Shown in pieces: positions 36,901-49,400 of a DNA stretch of 64,000 bases. A model generated the notes under the pieces. The model made no database searches. It saw only the letters and a list, made by a program, of their open reading frames with translations, and was not told the DNA's origin. Where the stretch lies: contig JAQPZY010001266.1 of the NCBI GenBank assembly GCA_029931535.1, positions 954,001-1,018,000 on the forward strand, read 5' to 3'. Numbering within the stretch: position 1 is the stretch's first letter; every line of letters begins with the position of its first letter. The position numbers and the translations under genes were made by a program. This stretch comes from Margaritifera margaritifera (lineage: Eukaryota > Mollusca > Bivalvia > Unionida > Margaritiferidae).

Positions 36901-39900
36901 ACGCACTTTCTGTACCTTTTTGACCCGGTAGCATCAGGATTGATTAAAACAACAAACTTTGGCTTCCATGGCAGTTTGTTTTCGTCTCCATCAGAAAACA
37001 GTGATGTCAACAGCAAAGGCCATTTCTTTCAGGTACCATTTCGTGCTTTAAACAACAAAACCTCAGAAACAATAAACATAAGGGTTGGGATGTTATGATC
37101 TGAGTGTTTGCAGTACTAAAAGTAAAACCCAAACTACTAAATGAACATTTCTCTTACTTTCTATATCAAGCTCTTCTATTAGTAGAAATAACCAATTGGT
37201 ATGCGGCAAGCATAATCCGGTCCTTTTACATTAATTCATAAGGTCACCCATTTTGTGCATGCTCCAAGTCTTTATCTACTTTTCGAGTTCATTCCTTCCA
37301 AATTTTCAAGATGGGTTTTGCAGAATTTGTTAAATTAAATCTTGAATGATTACAAAAGATATATAATTTTACGATAGCGTATACAGCTCTACTTTATATG
37401 GAGTATTTACTTAATGTTTTTATTTCACTAACAAACACCATTAATTTAGTAATGCATCATCCATAACACACACACACTCACACACACACACATCACACAT
37501 GCACGCTATTCATTAATTTTATTTGGTTCATCCTCGTTCATCTTTGCTCTCGTATTTGACAAACGTTTACATTTGATTGTCTAGATTTCAAGGATTATCT
37601 GTTTTTTTAGGCAGGAAACATTACACTTCACAATTTGACAACTTGCTCTGGTAAACGAGTCAATACTGTCGTCTGCAGTCCTTCTTAGAAATATTTCGTG
37701 CAGCTTACACTTCGTGCCAAAGGCTGAATTCCGATTACCAATGTTATTCTTGTCTATACTTACTTCTCCTGCAGAATTACTGGAAGACGTATGGCGGCCA
37801 TTGTTGGCTATCCGATTCAGAAATTGAAGGAGAGGATCATATTGATAAGGTTTCCGATGTGACAGTATTATCTGGAAGATGTCATCCATCGGAAAACCGT
37901 CACTTCGAAGTGGAGGTTAGGATAAAGGGATTCACTGGTGGTATGTAGCTCAGACGAAGTAACAAAAGCATAAAAGGACTTTTCCAAAATGACACGTATC
38001 TCACCTCCCAATATGGAATGGAGGTAATACTGCATGCCGAGTGGGAGCTTTTTTTAAACACAAGGATATAATGGAGTCACTACTGCATATTAGGTGGCGC
38101 TCTCCAGTTTCGTACTTTGCATAGGGTTAGAAATTTAAAGAAAAAGAATTAGCCAGGGTTTCCTCACTGGTTGTCCTGGCTATTTAAAAAAGACCTTGTA
38201 TATCTTAGGTATTGTTAAAAGAACTTTGAATTCCCTTTATTTTGGTGTATGATTGATGGGTGAAATTTGGGTTATAGAGTATACAGCTTGGTCTTACTTA
38301 AGATGTGCACCTCTCAAAAAACTGCTAGCTCCGCTTGGTCATTTTCACTTCCTGGACTTCAAAGGTAAATAAAAAAAAAAAAGAGCCGATAACTTTTTTT
38401 ACTTTTTGGATATTTTTTAATTCATTCATAGTACTTTCAGAGGCTGGTATTGTCTGCTCTGGCAAAATTCGTTTCCCTATTTTAATAACTGCTGAAAATA
38501 GTGCACTTTTGACTAATTCAGGCTGATTTTTCGAGTACTTTGGAGCGGCCATTTTGTCCGCTGCGTGCTTAGATCATGTTCAGTTTCCACAAGTACAATA
38601 TGTAAAGAAATTTCAGCCACAGTACATGAAAGTAACATAGAGGTATGCCAACATTCTCTCCATTGTGCATGTTGCAAATGCAAAATACTTCATCTTACAC
38701 CTGTCACTCACTCAGAAGCATGTATTATCTGTAGAGCGCCCCCTTAGGTAGGAAGTTCTCGAGCAGAAGGATGGAACTGAGGCAATATTGCATGCTCGGT
38801 AGGGAGTTCTCTTTAAGCAGAAGGATGGAATAGAGGCAATATTACACATTAGGTAGGGATTTATTTTTTAGCAGAAAGACGAAACTGAGGCAAGATTACA
38901 TCTTAGGTATGGAGTTCTCTTTAAGCACAAAGATGAAGCTAAGGAAATATTGCATGCTAGGTAGGGAGTTCTCTTTAAGCAAAAGGATGGAACTGTGGCA
39001 ATATTTGTTTTCTTCAAACAACATGGTCTTGGCGGAAATAACAGTACAGCTGCAGGACTGGTGTAGAGTTTTGATGTTTGGACAAATAGCCGCTTACTGA
39101 AAGATAGTCGATTCTGAGAAAGGTTGCTATTTAACCGGGTGTATTTACACCCTACACCTCCAAAACAATAAATAAAAAAAATATTACAAAAATAAATTAT
39201 ATATATATACAACCGTGGTAAAATAGATTTATATAAGAGGGATTCTAGTTTCCGTCTGAATACAATTAGAAACTGCCAGTCTTCTGAAATCTGAAATTTC
39301 TAAGTGTCAGACAGTCGGACCACTACCTTAAGCTGTATAGTTTCTCTCGGTGATGGCTAAGGTGAGTTTTCTGTGACCATTCCCACAAATTGTTAGACAT
39401 TTCGACAGTTATATTACAGTGGGACGTCAGAGCCCACACTTTGCTAAAAGTTTTGAATTCGCTGAAACCACGAGGTAACGGCATAGGTTAGTTGCATTAC
39501 GCAGGGACTTTCTCCAACCAACATAGCCGTTCAAATATCTAATAACACAGCATGGGGAAAGGTCAGAGATAACTCGGATTAGGCGATAGACAGCAATGTA
39601 AGGAAAAAAAATGGCAAAGAACAACTTGTTTCAATCGCACCTATTACTGCATATAAAATAACATTCGAACCTTACATTTTATTTGTAATCGAGAAGTACT
39701 TAAACATGGTCCAAAGTCGCTTAAATAACATTAAACACTGTTTATATTTCTTTTTTTTTTTTGCCGAGTTTTTTCTAAAATGGGGATAAAATCGTCATAT
39801 GGTATTTTATCTACGGAATCCTGTTGGGGCCAATCACCCAAAATGCGACGGAGCGATGGTGATGACGCGATCTTGCGATGATGTGATGCAGCAATGGCGA

Positions 39901-40360
39901 TGGAGCGGTGGCGATGGAACGATTACGCTATGCTCAGGACATCATTCCATCGCTATCGCTCTATTGCGTTTTAAAACGCATGTGCAATTCGTAGTCGAGA
40001 TTTTATATTGTACAATCTGAATACGCAAATATGCAACATAATATTCAAAACCTAAGGAAGTAATAATTTTATCTTTTCAAGATATTTCACAATGTCACTT
40101 TGAAATATTTCCTGATTATAAAATTTACAAAGTCTCTGAAACTAATCAAACATTCACACACACATAACACCACTGAATAAAATTGATTCATGCTACATTT
40201 CGTACATATAGTTGGAAACGCTGGACATATTCCATATTTGTCGTTAGGTGATTCAATGGCCATCGTACATCCTTCTGACTTTGTTAACTAAGAGGTTACC
40301 CAGCATTTTATTCCGTTATGTTGAAATTATACTCTGCTAAGTGCGTAACTTCACGTCGAC

Positions 40361-40442
<82 letters not shown>

Positions 40443-43400
40443 GCCTTACACAATATAATGTTATATAGATTTTTGCTTTGGTCACCTTCGATTCAATTTT
40501 TTTTTACAAAAAGGTCAAGTTAAAGCAAAGAATATTTTAAAAATAATTATAAATAAACTAACATAATATTTTTTGTAAAACAAATTATGTTATAAAATAA
40601 CATTAGAATTTATTTTAACTGTTTCCGTGACGCTTATCACACTTATGCCGTAAACCTGGTAGGATACTTTTATTTGAAACTAAAGGGGTGGGGGAGTATT
40701 AAGTTTTCCTCCGTTCCTGGAATCTGGAAAAGTAAGCGTCTGTGTGTGTGTGAGTAAAATATCAGTTTAACAATAGAACAGTGAACGGTACATTATATGC
40801 CTCTAACATAACTATTAGTTCAGTATGTTTGGCACTAGAGGGCATAATTGACCCTGGTCATTATTTCCCATGGAGAACCAAGTCAGTATTTTTTTTCTTC
40901 TTGCAAAATGTTCTAGCTATCTACGAAATCTGTTCAAGTAAAGTGTTTCAGAACTGAAGCTGTTGTGTGATGTCATGCTTTCTTTTATTCATGGTGACCT
41001 CGACCTTTGATCATGTTACGCTCAAATCGATACGATTTTTCGTTAAAGGAAAAGGAACTATAATTTTCAGCTGTGCTTTGAATACATGTACTTAGTGAAT
41101 GGAAATATTTTCCAAGATTTTATTCAAATCTACTCTGCCGTTTGAAAGGTATGGCCGATTCATTTAAAAATTTCCCGTCTACAGTCTGGGCTACGATAAT
41201 CGCCATGATGGATATAGTTGTTATGTCACTAAGTCAAATCCCGTCTATTGTCGATACACTGATATACAGTGTTGGAATTATTGAAAACAAAACATCATAC
41301 AGACCAATGATAATAGACTATGTAGTAAATAATGAAAATGAAATCATATCATCTTGGTCACTACGGCAAGATAATAACCGATTCATTACGTAAACTCAAC
41401 ATTTTATCAAGATACTGAGAGAAAGCTAAGACGTTTACTTTTAATATGAAATCAAATTATATCCAAATTATCTCCAAAAGTTTCTAAAATGTACCAAAAC
41501 TTGGAGTTACTTTCAATCAACCGATAACTTTTCACATGGATTCAGATCACAATTATTTTTCCTATATAGTCCCTACATTTGTTTGTCAGTACTGAGCTTT
41601 CCAGTGTGTCCAAATCCTAACAAATCATATGTTAGTGTAAAGTATCTTCAAAGATGAACTCACGGTGAAGTTCTTGTCATAGGATATGCGGCAGTTTTGG
41701 AGAGGCTGGACTGTAAACAGAATAACGTGCAGTGAGTCACAAATTTCACTTCCGGTCCAGCAACAATGCCTCATTACTCTCTGTGCACTGTCGCCAAAAT
41801 ACACACAGACAACCACACCATACTGTTCATATTCTAAAGAATAAACAATTTCCTTTAAATCAATACCAAGAATCCCTAAATCTAACTCATGCATCACCAC
41901 CAAAATGAGAGAAGAAAAAAATTCTCTAAAAATATACTTGTTTTACATTTGTGGGTACTAACCCGAAAGTATTAATTTTGACCGGAATCCTACAAGGCCA
42001 GCATATTTATGGCCAATTTTAGTAAAACTCTTATATGTACATGCCACACCTATTTCACCTTTACTCTCGAAGTCCTTTTGACTTTCATAGGAAACAAGGT
42101 GTGTGACAACTGTCAGAAAGTATGTAGTGTTGGTCAATCCTGGTAATTTATGGCGGGTACATTAGACACGTCTTAATGAGACCTTGGTTTAACCACCAGA
42201 CTACTGGAGAGCTTCCAAGATAATTCAACTCTTCCACCTTGTTCCAAATACAAGGCTAGACCTGAAAAGATATAACATGTTTTACTTAATCTTATAGATC
42301 AGTAAGATGTAGGTAAATGAAGTGAAAATGTGCTAGATACGGATATTTCAAAATGACATTAAGGTTCAAGCACAGAAAAAACATTAAACTTGACATAGTG
42401 ACACTCAGAAATGTAAAGCAATGGACATGTATTAAAGTGACTATTCATCCCAAAACTATATCAGGTTTCTAGAAGTATGTTTGTCAGAGTATGTTCAGCT
42501 ATTTAAGGCTAAATAACTAATAAATTAGTATATACCAGTATACAGGGAAGTTAAGTGACAATGTTCTAAATTAAAATATATTATCATAAGTAAACTAAAT
42601 AACATTTTTGGATATTTCAAATGCATACAGCTAATTATGTACCTTACAGATCAACTATAGGCACACGATGATCCTATATCATGAACTAAATGTGAAATAC
42701 TGAACCCAAAACTTGTAAGCAAGGATGGACATTTGCATGTGGGACATGTACCATGTACTTATTAGGATCACTTGTACAAACTTAATTCAAATGATCTGTT
42801 TGAACATTTCTAGTGTATTTTTAAGAGTGTCGGTTAACAATTATTAAGTAGAATGTTTCATTAGAATGTGATATCAGATGAAATAAAATGAAACAGAAGG
42901 GAGTATGGACAAAATAAGAAACTCTGAAATTTGAATATGATGGATGATATGTATTCTGCAAAGTAGAGATGAACAGCTTACAATGATGTTAAAAATTGAA
43001 CTTAGATTTTAAAACGTCAACCTTTATAACGTCAACCTTTATAATGTCAACCTTTATAACGTCAACCTTTATAACGTCAACCTTTATAACAATTTGTACC
43101 TACTAAGCTATCCTTTTCTAATTCGTTATAAATGTTTATATTTCCGTTGCAAATATGCGTTTGTGACTAGATATCGTACCATCTCTGCCCTATTGAAAAT
43201 CCATGCAAAATCTAGTGTAATGTCGATATACAAAAGGTAGATCTGTACCGTCGTTAAGTTTCTCAGAATGTTGTTTAGCTCGTCAAAGACGCAATCTGTA
43301 TGTGGTTGATTGGCAGAAGTTAATTGACGGAAATAAAAAACATCTTTTCGGAAGGAGCTAGCATATGGGTGAAGTGTGTGTAACAGTAGGTTTGAAACTA

Positions 43401-46400
43401 ATACCAGTTTTATTTTATATCTGCCACACAGGTAATCCCAGATGTAAATGAGATTTTTCCGAGTCGAAGGTTGGTAGTGTGCACCTACAATTTATTCTTT
43501 CTCTTAAGCAAGTCCCACAGCATATAATTTTCATCGTTTTAAAACTTTACCTTTGAATAGATCGCGCATAGAATGTAAGCATGTTTCACCAGTCTTACCA
43601 CCAAAGTATAGTAACATTAACATTAGGGTTTATAAAGTGAATTAGTTGTCCCTGCCCATATCTGTTGAAAGGTTGTTGTCTTGTGCGTTTCTAGCAATCT
43701 CCATGAACCATAACTAGAATTTGTTGTTCTGCATTTGCCGACTGTAATGTCGTCTTTGTTAATTGCGATTCCTTCTGCTTCCATTTTGAATCTCATATCT
43801 GTTTCAATATATATTTTTATTGATTGAACATCAGAGTCTGCTACCTAACCGTGATAACAAAAACGTGTGTTAGTTCCGTCATTTTCTTTGGGCAAGGTGA
43901 AATATATACAGACACAGAACTATGTTTGTTGCATCAAGGTAGACAATACTGAGTTGAGAAAGTTAGGTCCAGATCTAGAGTTATGTCTCCGCCCGAAGTT
44001 AGATCCCCACCCAGGGCGCTGTACATGAATAATGTCAGATTCATGTTTAATTTCGTCATTTCTATATGGTGGACTATAAAGCAGCTACTGAATATACTGA
44101 CTTACCATGTGCTGTTTTAAATCGAAATGTATTCTAGATAAATTGTATCCGTTTTTTTTTAATCATTGTAGATTGGTCTTGTAAAATTATGAGATCTTCA
44201 CATTTTACTATAAATTTAGATGAATAAAATTTTGTTTTTTATTTACCTAAATCAAATACTTAATTTATTGCCTCCAAGTTCTGAACTGCTTTAACCATAT
44301 TGCTCTCAGACCTGATGCTGCTTATCTCGATGTTATCATCATTAAATGAAATTTCTAAATTTGCATCTTTTCAGAAACATTGGAGCATATCCATTTTGAT
44401 GTTCGAAATCCACAGTTAACACTTTTACTTTCTTTCCTATTATTCTTTAACAACTAGCTTTGACAGCAGTTTTATCTCGTTCATACGTGTAAACATATGG
44501 GTATTATTTCTTGATACCGATATTGTTACCTAAATGTTAAACTCTTGAGCTATTTAAATCAGAAAAACTGTTAATTTATTACAATGTAGCTTTGTGCCAT
44601 TATTAATGTTGTGTCAACATTTTGAAATTAGCCATCAATCCGCTGCTTTCGCCATTTCAATAGTGACCATTCGCATAAATCAATCAGATCATAGACTATG
44701 ACAATTTTTTTCTCTGTGTCTGGTTATGTCTTTGCTTGTGTTGCTTGGTTTATGTCCGCACATTATTTCTCAATTTTTTGCTATCATGTATTCCATCTTG
44801 CTTTTCATGTATTCTTCATTTTACTTTTCGTAGATTGTTTCCATGTTAGTTGGTGAAAATATCTGTCTTTATATTGCTCTATCGCATAAAAACTTAAATG
44901 TGCAATTATCACATTCTTCTAACACGTAAAAAAATACGCTTTCGATCTTCCCCATTTGAGATGCTTCCAAAATGAGCAATCTTCTACAACATTCTGATAT
45001 GGTGTTCATTTTGCAACTTCGTTTGATGATATTTCATTACTACAGTTGTAGTACTGTATCAGCTCCATTCATTGGAGTAGGAAGATTCAAGTAGCACGAT
45101 AGTGGGATGTATGTGCTCTGGACCAGGTGAATTTATACAGGGAGTTATACAATTAGAATGTCTCGATGTATTTATTTCATTTATTGCACATATACGTAGT
45201 CATATTAAATTTAACTATTGTCTAAAACTCTTTATTTTTATTTCCTTTGATAAATTCACGTAAATCAGAATAAGCTTTAAGATACAACTACAAAGTAGAA
45301 CTATTTCTTCAACGGGTACATTTTATGTCCATCTTTTTTTAAAGTCATAAAATGAGTGACTATGGAAAATGTCATTTGTTCCATTCCTTTCTCCTCTCGT
45401 TATAATCTCGTTCAAGTTCATACGTGATTACAACACGTATCACACATTTTATATAGATTCCCTTTATGACCAGATAAGAAAATAAATTGTGAAAATATAT
45501 TGCACACCATCCATTTTAATAAGCCAGCTATAAAACGGAGAGCATCATATTATGAGATTGTTGTCCGTGCATCCTTTTGTCTGTCTGTTTTGGTTTCTGA
45601 ATAATATCTTTATAGCTGAAAAATGTATATTGACCAAACTTTATTGATGGATTTCACTCGGAGAAGGTTCATATAGATATTGGGGTCAAAAGGTTAAAAC
45701 TCAATGCCATTGTGACTCAAAGAAGAAAAATTGCTTCCACTCAATAGCTTAAAATCCAAGGCACATTCCTTGCCAAATGTTTGGATGACTTGAACATTTT
45801 TCAAGAAAGAATTATTGATTTGGTTGTCAAAAAGTCAGTGGTTAAGGTTACTGCAACATATACAGGGGAAATATTCTGTTGCACAGGAAATAATGGCACC
45901 AAACATTAAGGATGGCTTGCTGATATGCGAAACAATAAACTACAGATGTTTGGTAGAACAGCTTACAGATCAAGGTCACAAAGACTTAAATAAAGTGATT
46001 TGGTTTCTGCACGATAGTGCCCAACACCATCTTCTTTTCACAGGATTCATAATTGGATTGTCTTTGAGCATGAAGAGATTCTGTTACTTTTAAGGTGAAA
46101 AGGTCAAGGTCAGTAGGACCCATTGCTTTATGTAGTCCAGGGTAAGTTATGTCCTGCTAGTGTAGAACTATTCGACACAGGCAGGTGTATAATGTACTGA
46201 TCACGGTATTCTTGTCAAATGGATGTGTTACACACAAAAGCACGTACGCACGCATACGCACTTCTTCTGGGTTCCTGGAACATTGAAAAAGGTAATATTA
46301 CGCCCACACCTCATCTCGTTCCAGTTAAGAAAAGAGTCATACCTAGATTAGTTGAATTCCATACAACGGCATAAACGTGTAAAGCGTGACGGATGCCATT

Positions 46401-49400
46401 AAATTAAATGGATATAAAAAGTATTTTCTAAAATGAATCTCTCTCTTTCTCTCTCTTTATATGGGTGTGTGTTTGTGATTTCAGCATAGACCTGAATTTA
46501 CATACAGAATGGAGTATTATTTCAACGTAAAGGAAGTCAGTGGAAATACTATAGCAATTGAATCACATGACGATAAACATGGTGGACGAATGTGTACAGT
46601 GTATGTAACTGTTTGCAACCAACTTTAGCTCGAATCGAGTTTCTTCAGTGGTGCTACGAATTACTGAAAATATAACTCGTTTCAGAGGCTGTGTACTTGT
46701 TACGATTGAGTAAATACTTCAATGACATCGTGAAAATATCTCCAGAATAATAAATGGTCTCCCTCTCTCACCGTTTCGTAAAGGCACAAAATGGTGGCTA
46801 CTAGATGGTTCACCAGGTATTATGTACAGAGAATGCTATCCAATAAAAGTAGAATTAATGTCGGATCCTTAAATATAATCTATAAGTACAATTTTTTAAA
46901 AATAAAATAGGACGAGATATCCATGCATTCATTTTTTTATCCCAACAGCAAAAGCGGTGAGGAAGTCAGCTTCCGTTCTTGTGAAATCAAACAACAGGAA
47001 TCTCATGGAGCAATGTAATGAACATTGCATAATATGTCCTTCGCCATCGCGTCATCAACATCGTGTCATCGCCATCGCTCCATCGCCCAATCGTGTTTAC
47101 TCAGAATGATTGGCTTGGACAGGATTTTTTATTTAGCAGGGTGCACGGGAATATTTCAACCTGTTTTACTCCATTTCACACTGAGCCTTCTGCTCTGGGT
47201 CTGGGCGAAATAGAATCAAACAGGTTGATAAACCTGCTAAAACACTATGTAACTAATACTACCACCTTAATCTGTTGATTTGATGGTTTTGCAGAAAATG
47301 CATTTTTGTAGTAATTGGTCAGAAAATTATGTTGACAATGATACATTTTTTCCTTAAGAAATAATGACGTGAAAAAGGCACCCATTTCAATAAATGAATA
47401 CAAGTTTTCACTTTGGCAATGTGACATAATTTCCAAGCTCGCTAGCGTCAGGTACCTATTTAAATTCATTTCCCCGGAAATAGTTAAGGTACCTTTATAA
47501 AGTGATTGCCCTGACACTAATTTAGGTACCTATTAAGTCATTGCCCCGACACTAAGTTAGGCACCTGTTTAAAGTAATTATTTTGATTCTAACATTAAAA
47601 ATGAACAAAACTTGGATTGTCTACACAGATTGCATTATGTTGACCCATTACTACAGCATTTGAGCGTCTCGCTTAAGAATTGGCTGCGCACTCCAACAAC
47701 GACGTCAGAATCTTCTGTCATACTGACCGTTACTATTGGTGACACGTGTCGCCAAAACAAGTGTTATTGTACAAGATAAGTAAGTCTTTTTCTCCATTCG
47801 TTATAAAAGGGACACGAAGCAGGTTTTATGTTAGAATGCATATTTAGATCCGAAACTTGATGATAATAATAATAAGGATAAAGACGAGTTTTCATTTGGG
47901 ACGAATGGTTCGCTCATATTAACTGGACGTGACAACTATTCTATTCCAGAGAATGGTTGGAAATGCAGTGAAAGCGACTGTGACGCCGATATTGGTCGTA
48001 AGACACACACAGACAAACAGGATGAGTTGACAAACTGCCTCGACATCATATGTGCTCACAACACCGCCTTACTAAAGCCTATAACAGACACAGTCTCGAG
48101 TTCTAAAGAAGATTCAAAGTCAGAAGAGAAGCAGAAGCTGGTGTTGAGTGATGGTAATGCTGTCAACAGTAAAGAGACTCAAGAAACGGTCTCTAGTACG
48201 AAAGAAGATTCAAAATGCATCCCAGAGCCTCCAGTGGAACTGAGTGAAATTCATGATTCGAACAAAGCATCAATATCAGACGTAAGTCAGGATGTCAGTA
48301 TCCATTATTGTATCATCAAAGTCATATATAGTATTAATCAAAAGTCAACATTCGTTCAGTGGAAGAGGTGATTTAATCCGTATTTACCTGTATAGCTCCT
48401 GCACTTTTAAAAATGCTTTCTCTTCATGGGGAAATATGTGTGCCGAAAGCAGTAGTACATGTATTTCCTGATTTCTTTGTTAACTTTATTTCAGTTAATG
48501 CCAAATTTCAGAAGTTGAAACGTTTAGCACAAGGTTAAGGATGAGGTCCGAGTAAACCGAATTTCTTCACCCACAGAAAACAGAGCATCAAAGCATACAG
48601 TTAAAGTTACGGATTGGGTGGGAAGTTCAGGGAGGTGTGGGGTTTATGGATCGATTTCTTTTGTGCATATATCTGTCCAGTAGCAGTATCTTTAATATTT
48701 GCTTTCTTCAAATGGTTTAAGAGAAATATTAAATGATTTGTAAATCTACTTGTCCATGCGCACTTCCTAGTAAGTCTAGCAATTCATCTTACACAGTTCG
48801 TAGTTCAAATGGAGCCCTTCAGACTGTTGACTTTGATTTTGACAGTTCGTGTCTGTGTAGTCTTGGAGGTTTGATCCCTCACCATTACCACCACTACCAC
48901 CTATTGAGGACTGATCTATCTATATATGTATCTTTAAATCAAAAGAATGATAAAGGAAATGTACTGAAGTCTACTCTATTAATTGTAGACATAGAGGCGC
49001 TCAGGTAAAGATGACACAAGGAAGTGTATTGAAGTTTACTCTATTAATTCTAGACATAGAAGCCCTCAGGTAAAGACGACACAAGGAAGTATTTTGAAGT
49101 TAATAATATTAATTGTAGACGTTAGTGGCGCCCAGGTAAATATGATACAAGGTATTGTATTGAAGTTTATTGTATTGTAGACATAGAAGCGCACAGGTAA
49201 ATATGATACAAGGTGTTGTATTGAAGTTTATTGTATTAATTGTAGACACAGAAACACACTGGTAAAGAAGAAGAGAAGGACGGAAAGAAATACGACCGTA
49301 CTGACACACAAAATCTAAGAAAGGTGACATTTCATTCTTGCTATCTTTCTTCATTTCTTTGTTTTAAATAAGCATTATAGGGATGAAGTGGCATTTCTTT

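Larger units (their letters stand above)
37941..46484. other. Large intronic interval; missing exon of domain 2 expected here
   Basis: By comparison with exons 2-3, sequence equivalent to GYFEFRLC and following should lie here, but no segment could be supported. The interval holds a 54-bp array, a GA microsatellite, a 15-bp array and, at about 45590-46170, diffuse dispersed-repeat-like sequence with GGTCAAGGTCA. Short frames at 38325, 41142, 41625 and 45815 have no family features. Confidence 0.5.

Noticed and set aside
39220..39300. Missing exon of LPMO domain 2 (FRLNTIRNC frame)
   Set aside because: It would need phase 2 after exon 6, which ends in phase 1, and it has no donor before a stop.
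40341..40523. RE-repeat protein
   Set aside because: Translation of a (GA)n microsatellite.
41060..41135. Missing exon of LPMO domain 2 (LCFEYMYLVNG frame)
   Set aside because: It needs phase 0, has a stop before any good donor, and similarity to the GYFEFRLC region is too weak.
39799..47100. GCGATGG-rich stretches at 39850-39970 and 47035-47095 as a paired element
   Set aside because: Both are simple-sequence-like with related words in opposite orientation, but I could not align their flanks.
48027..48371. Separate gene starting at the ATG at 48027
   Set aside because: The same frame is open upstream to a good splice acceptor at 47949 with AA15-like residues; the ATG is not needed and the region is an exon.
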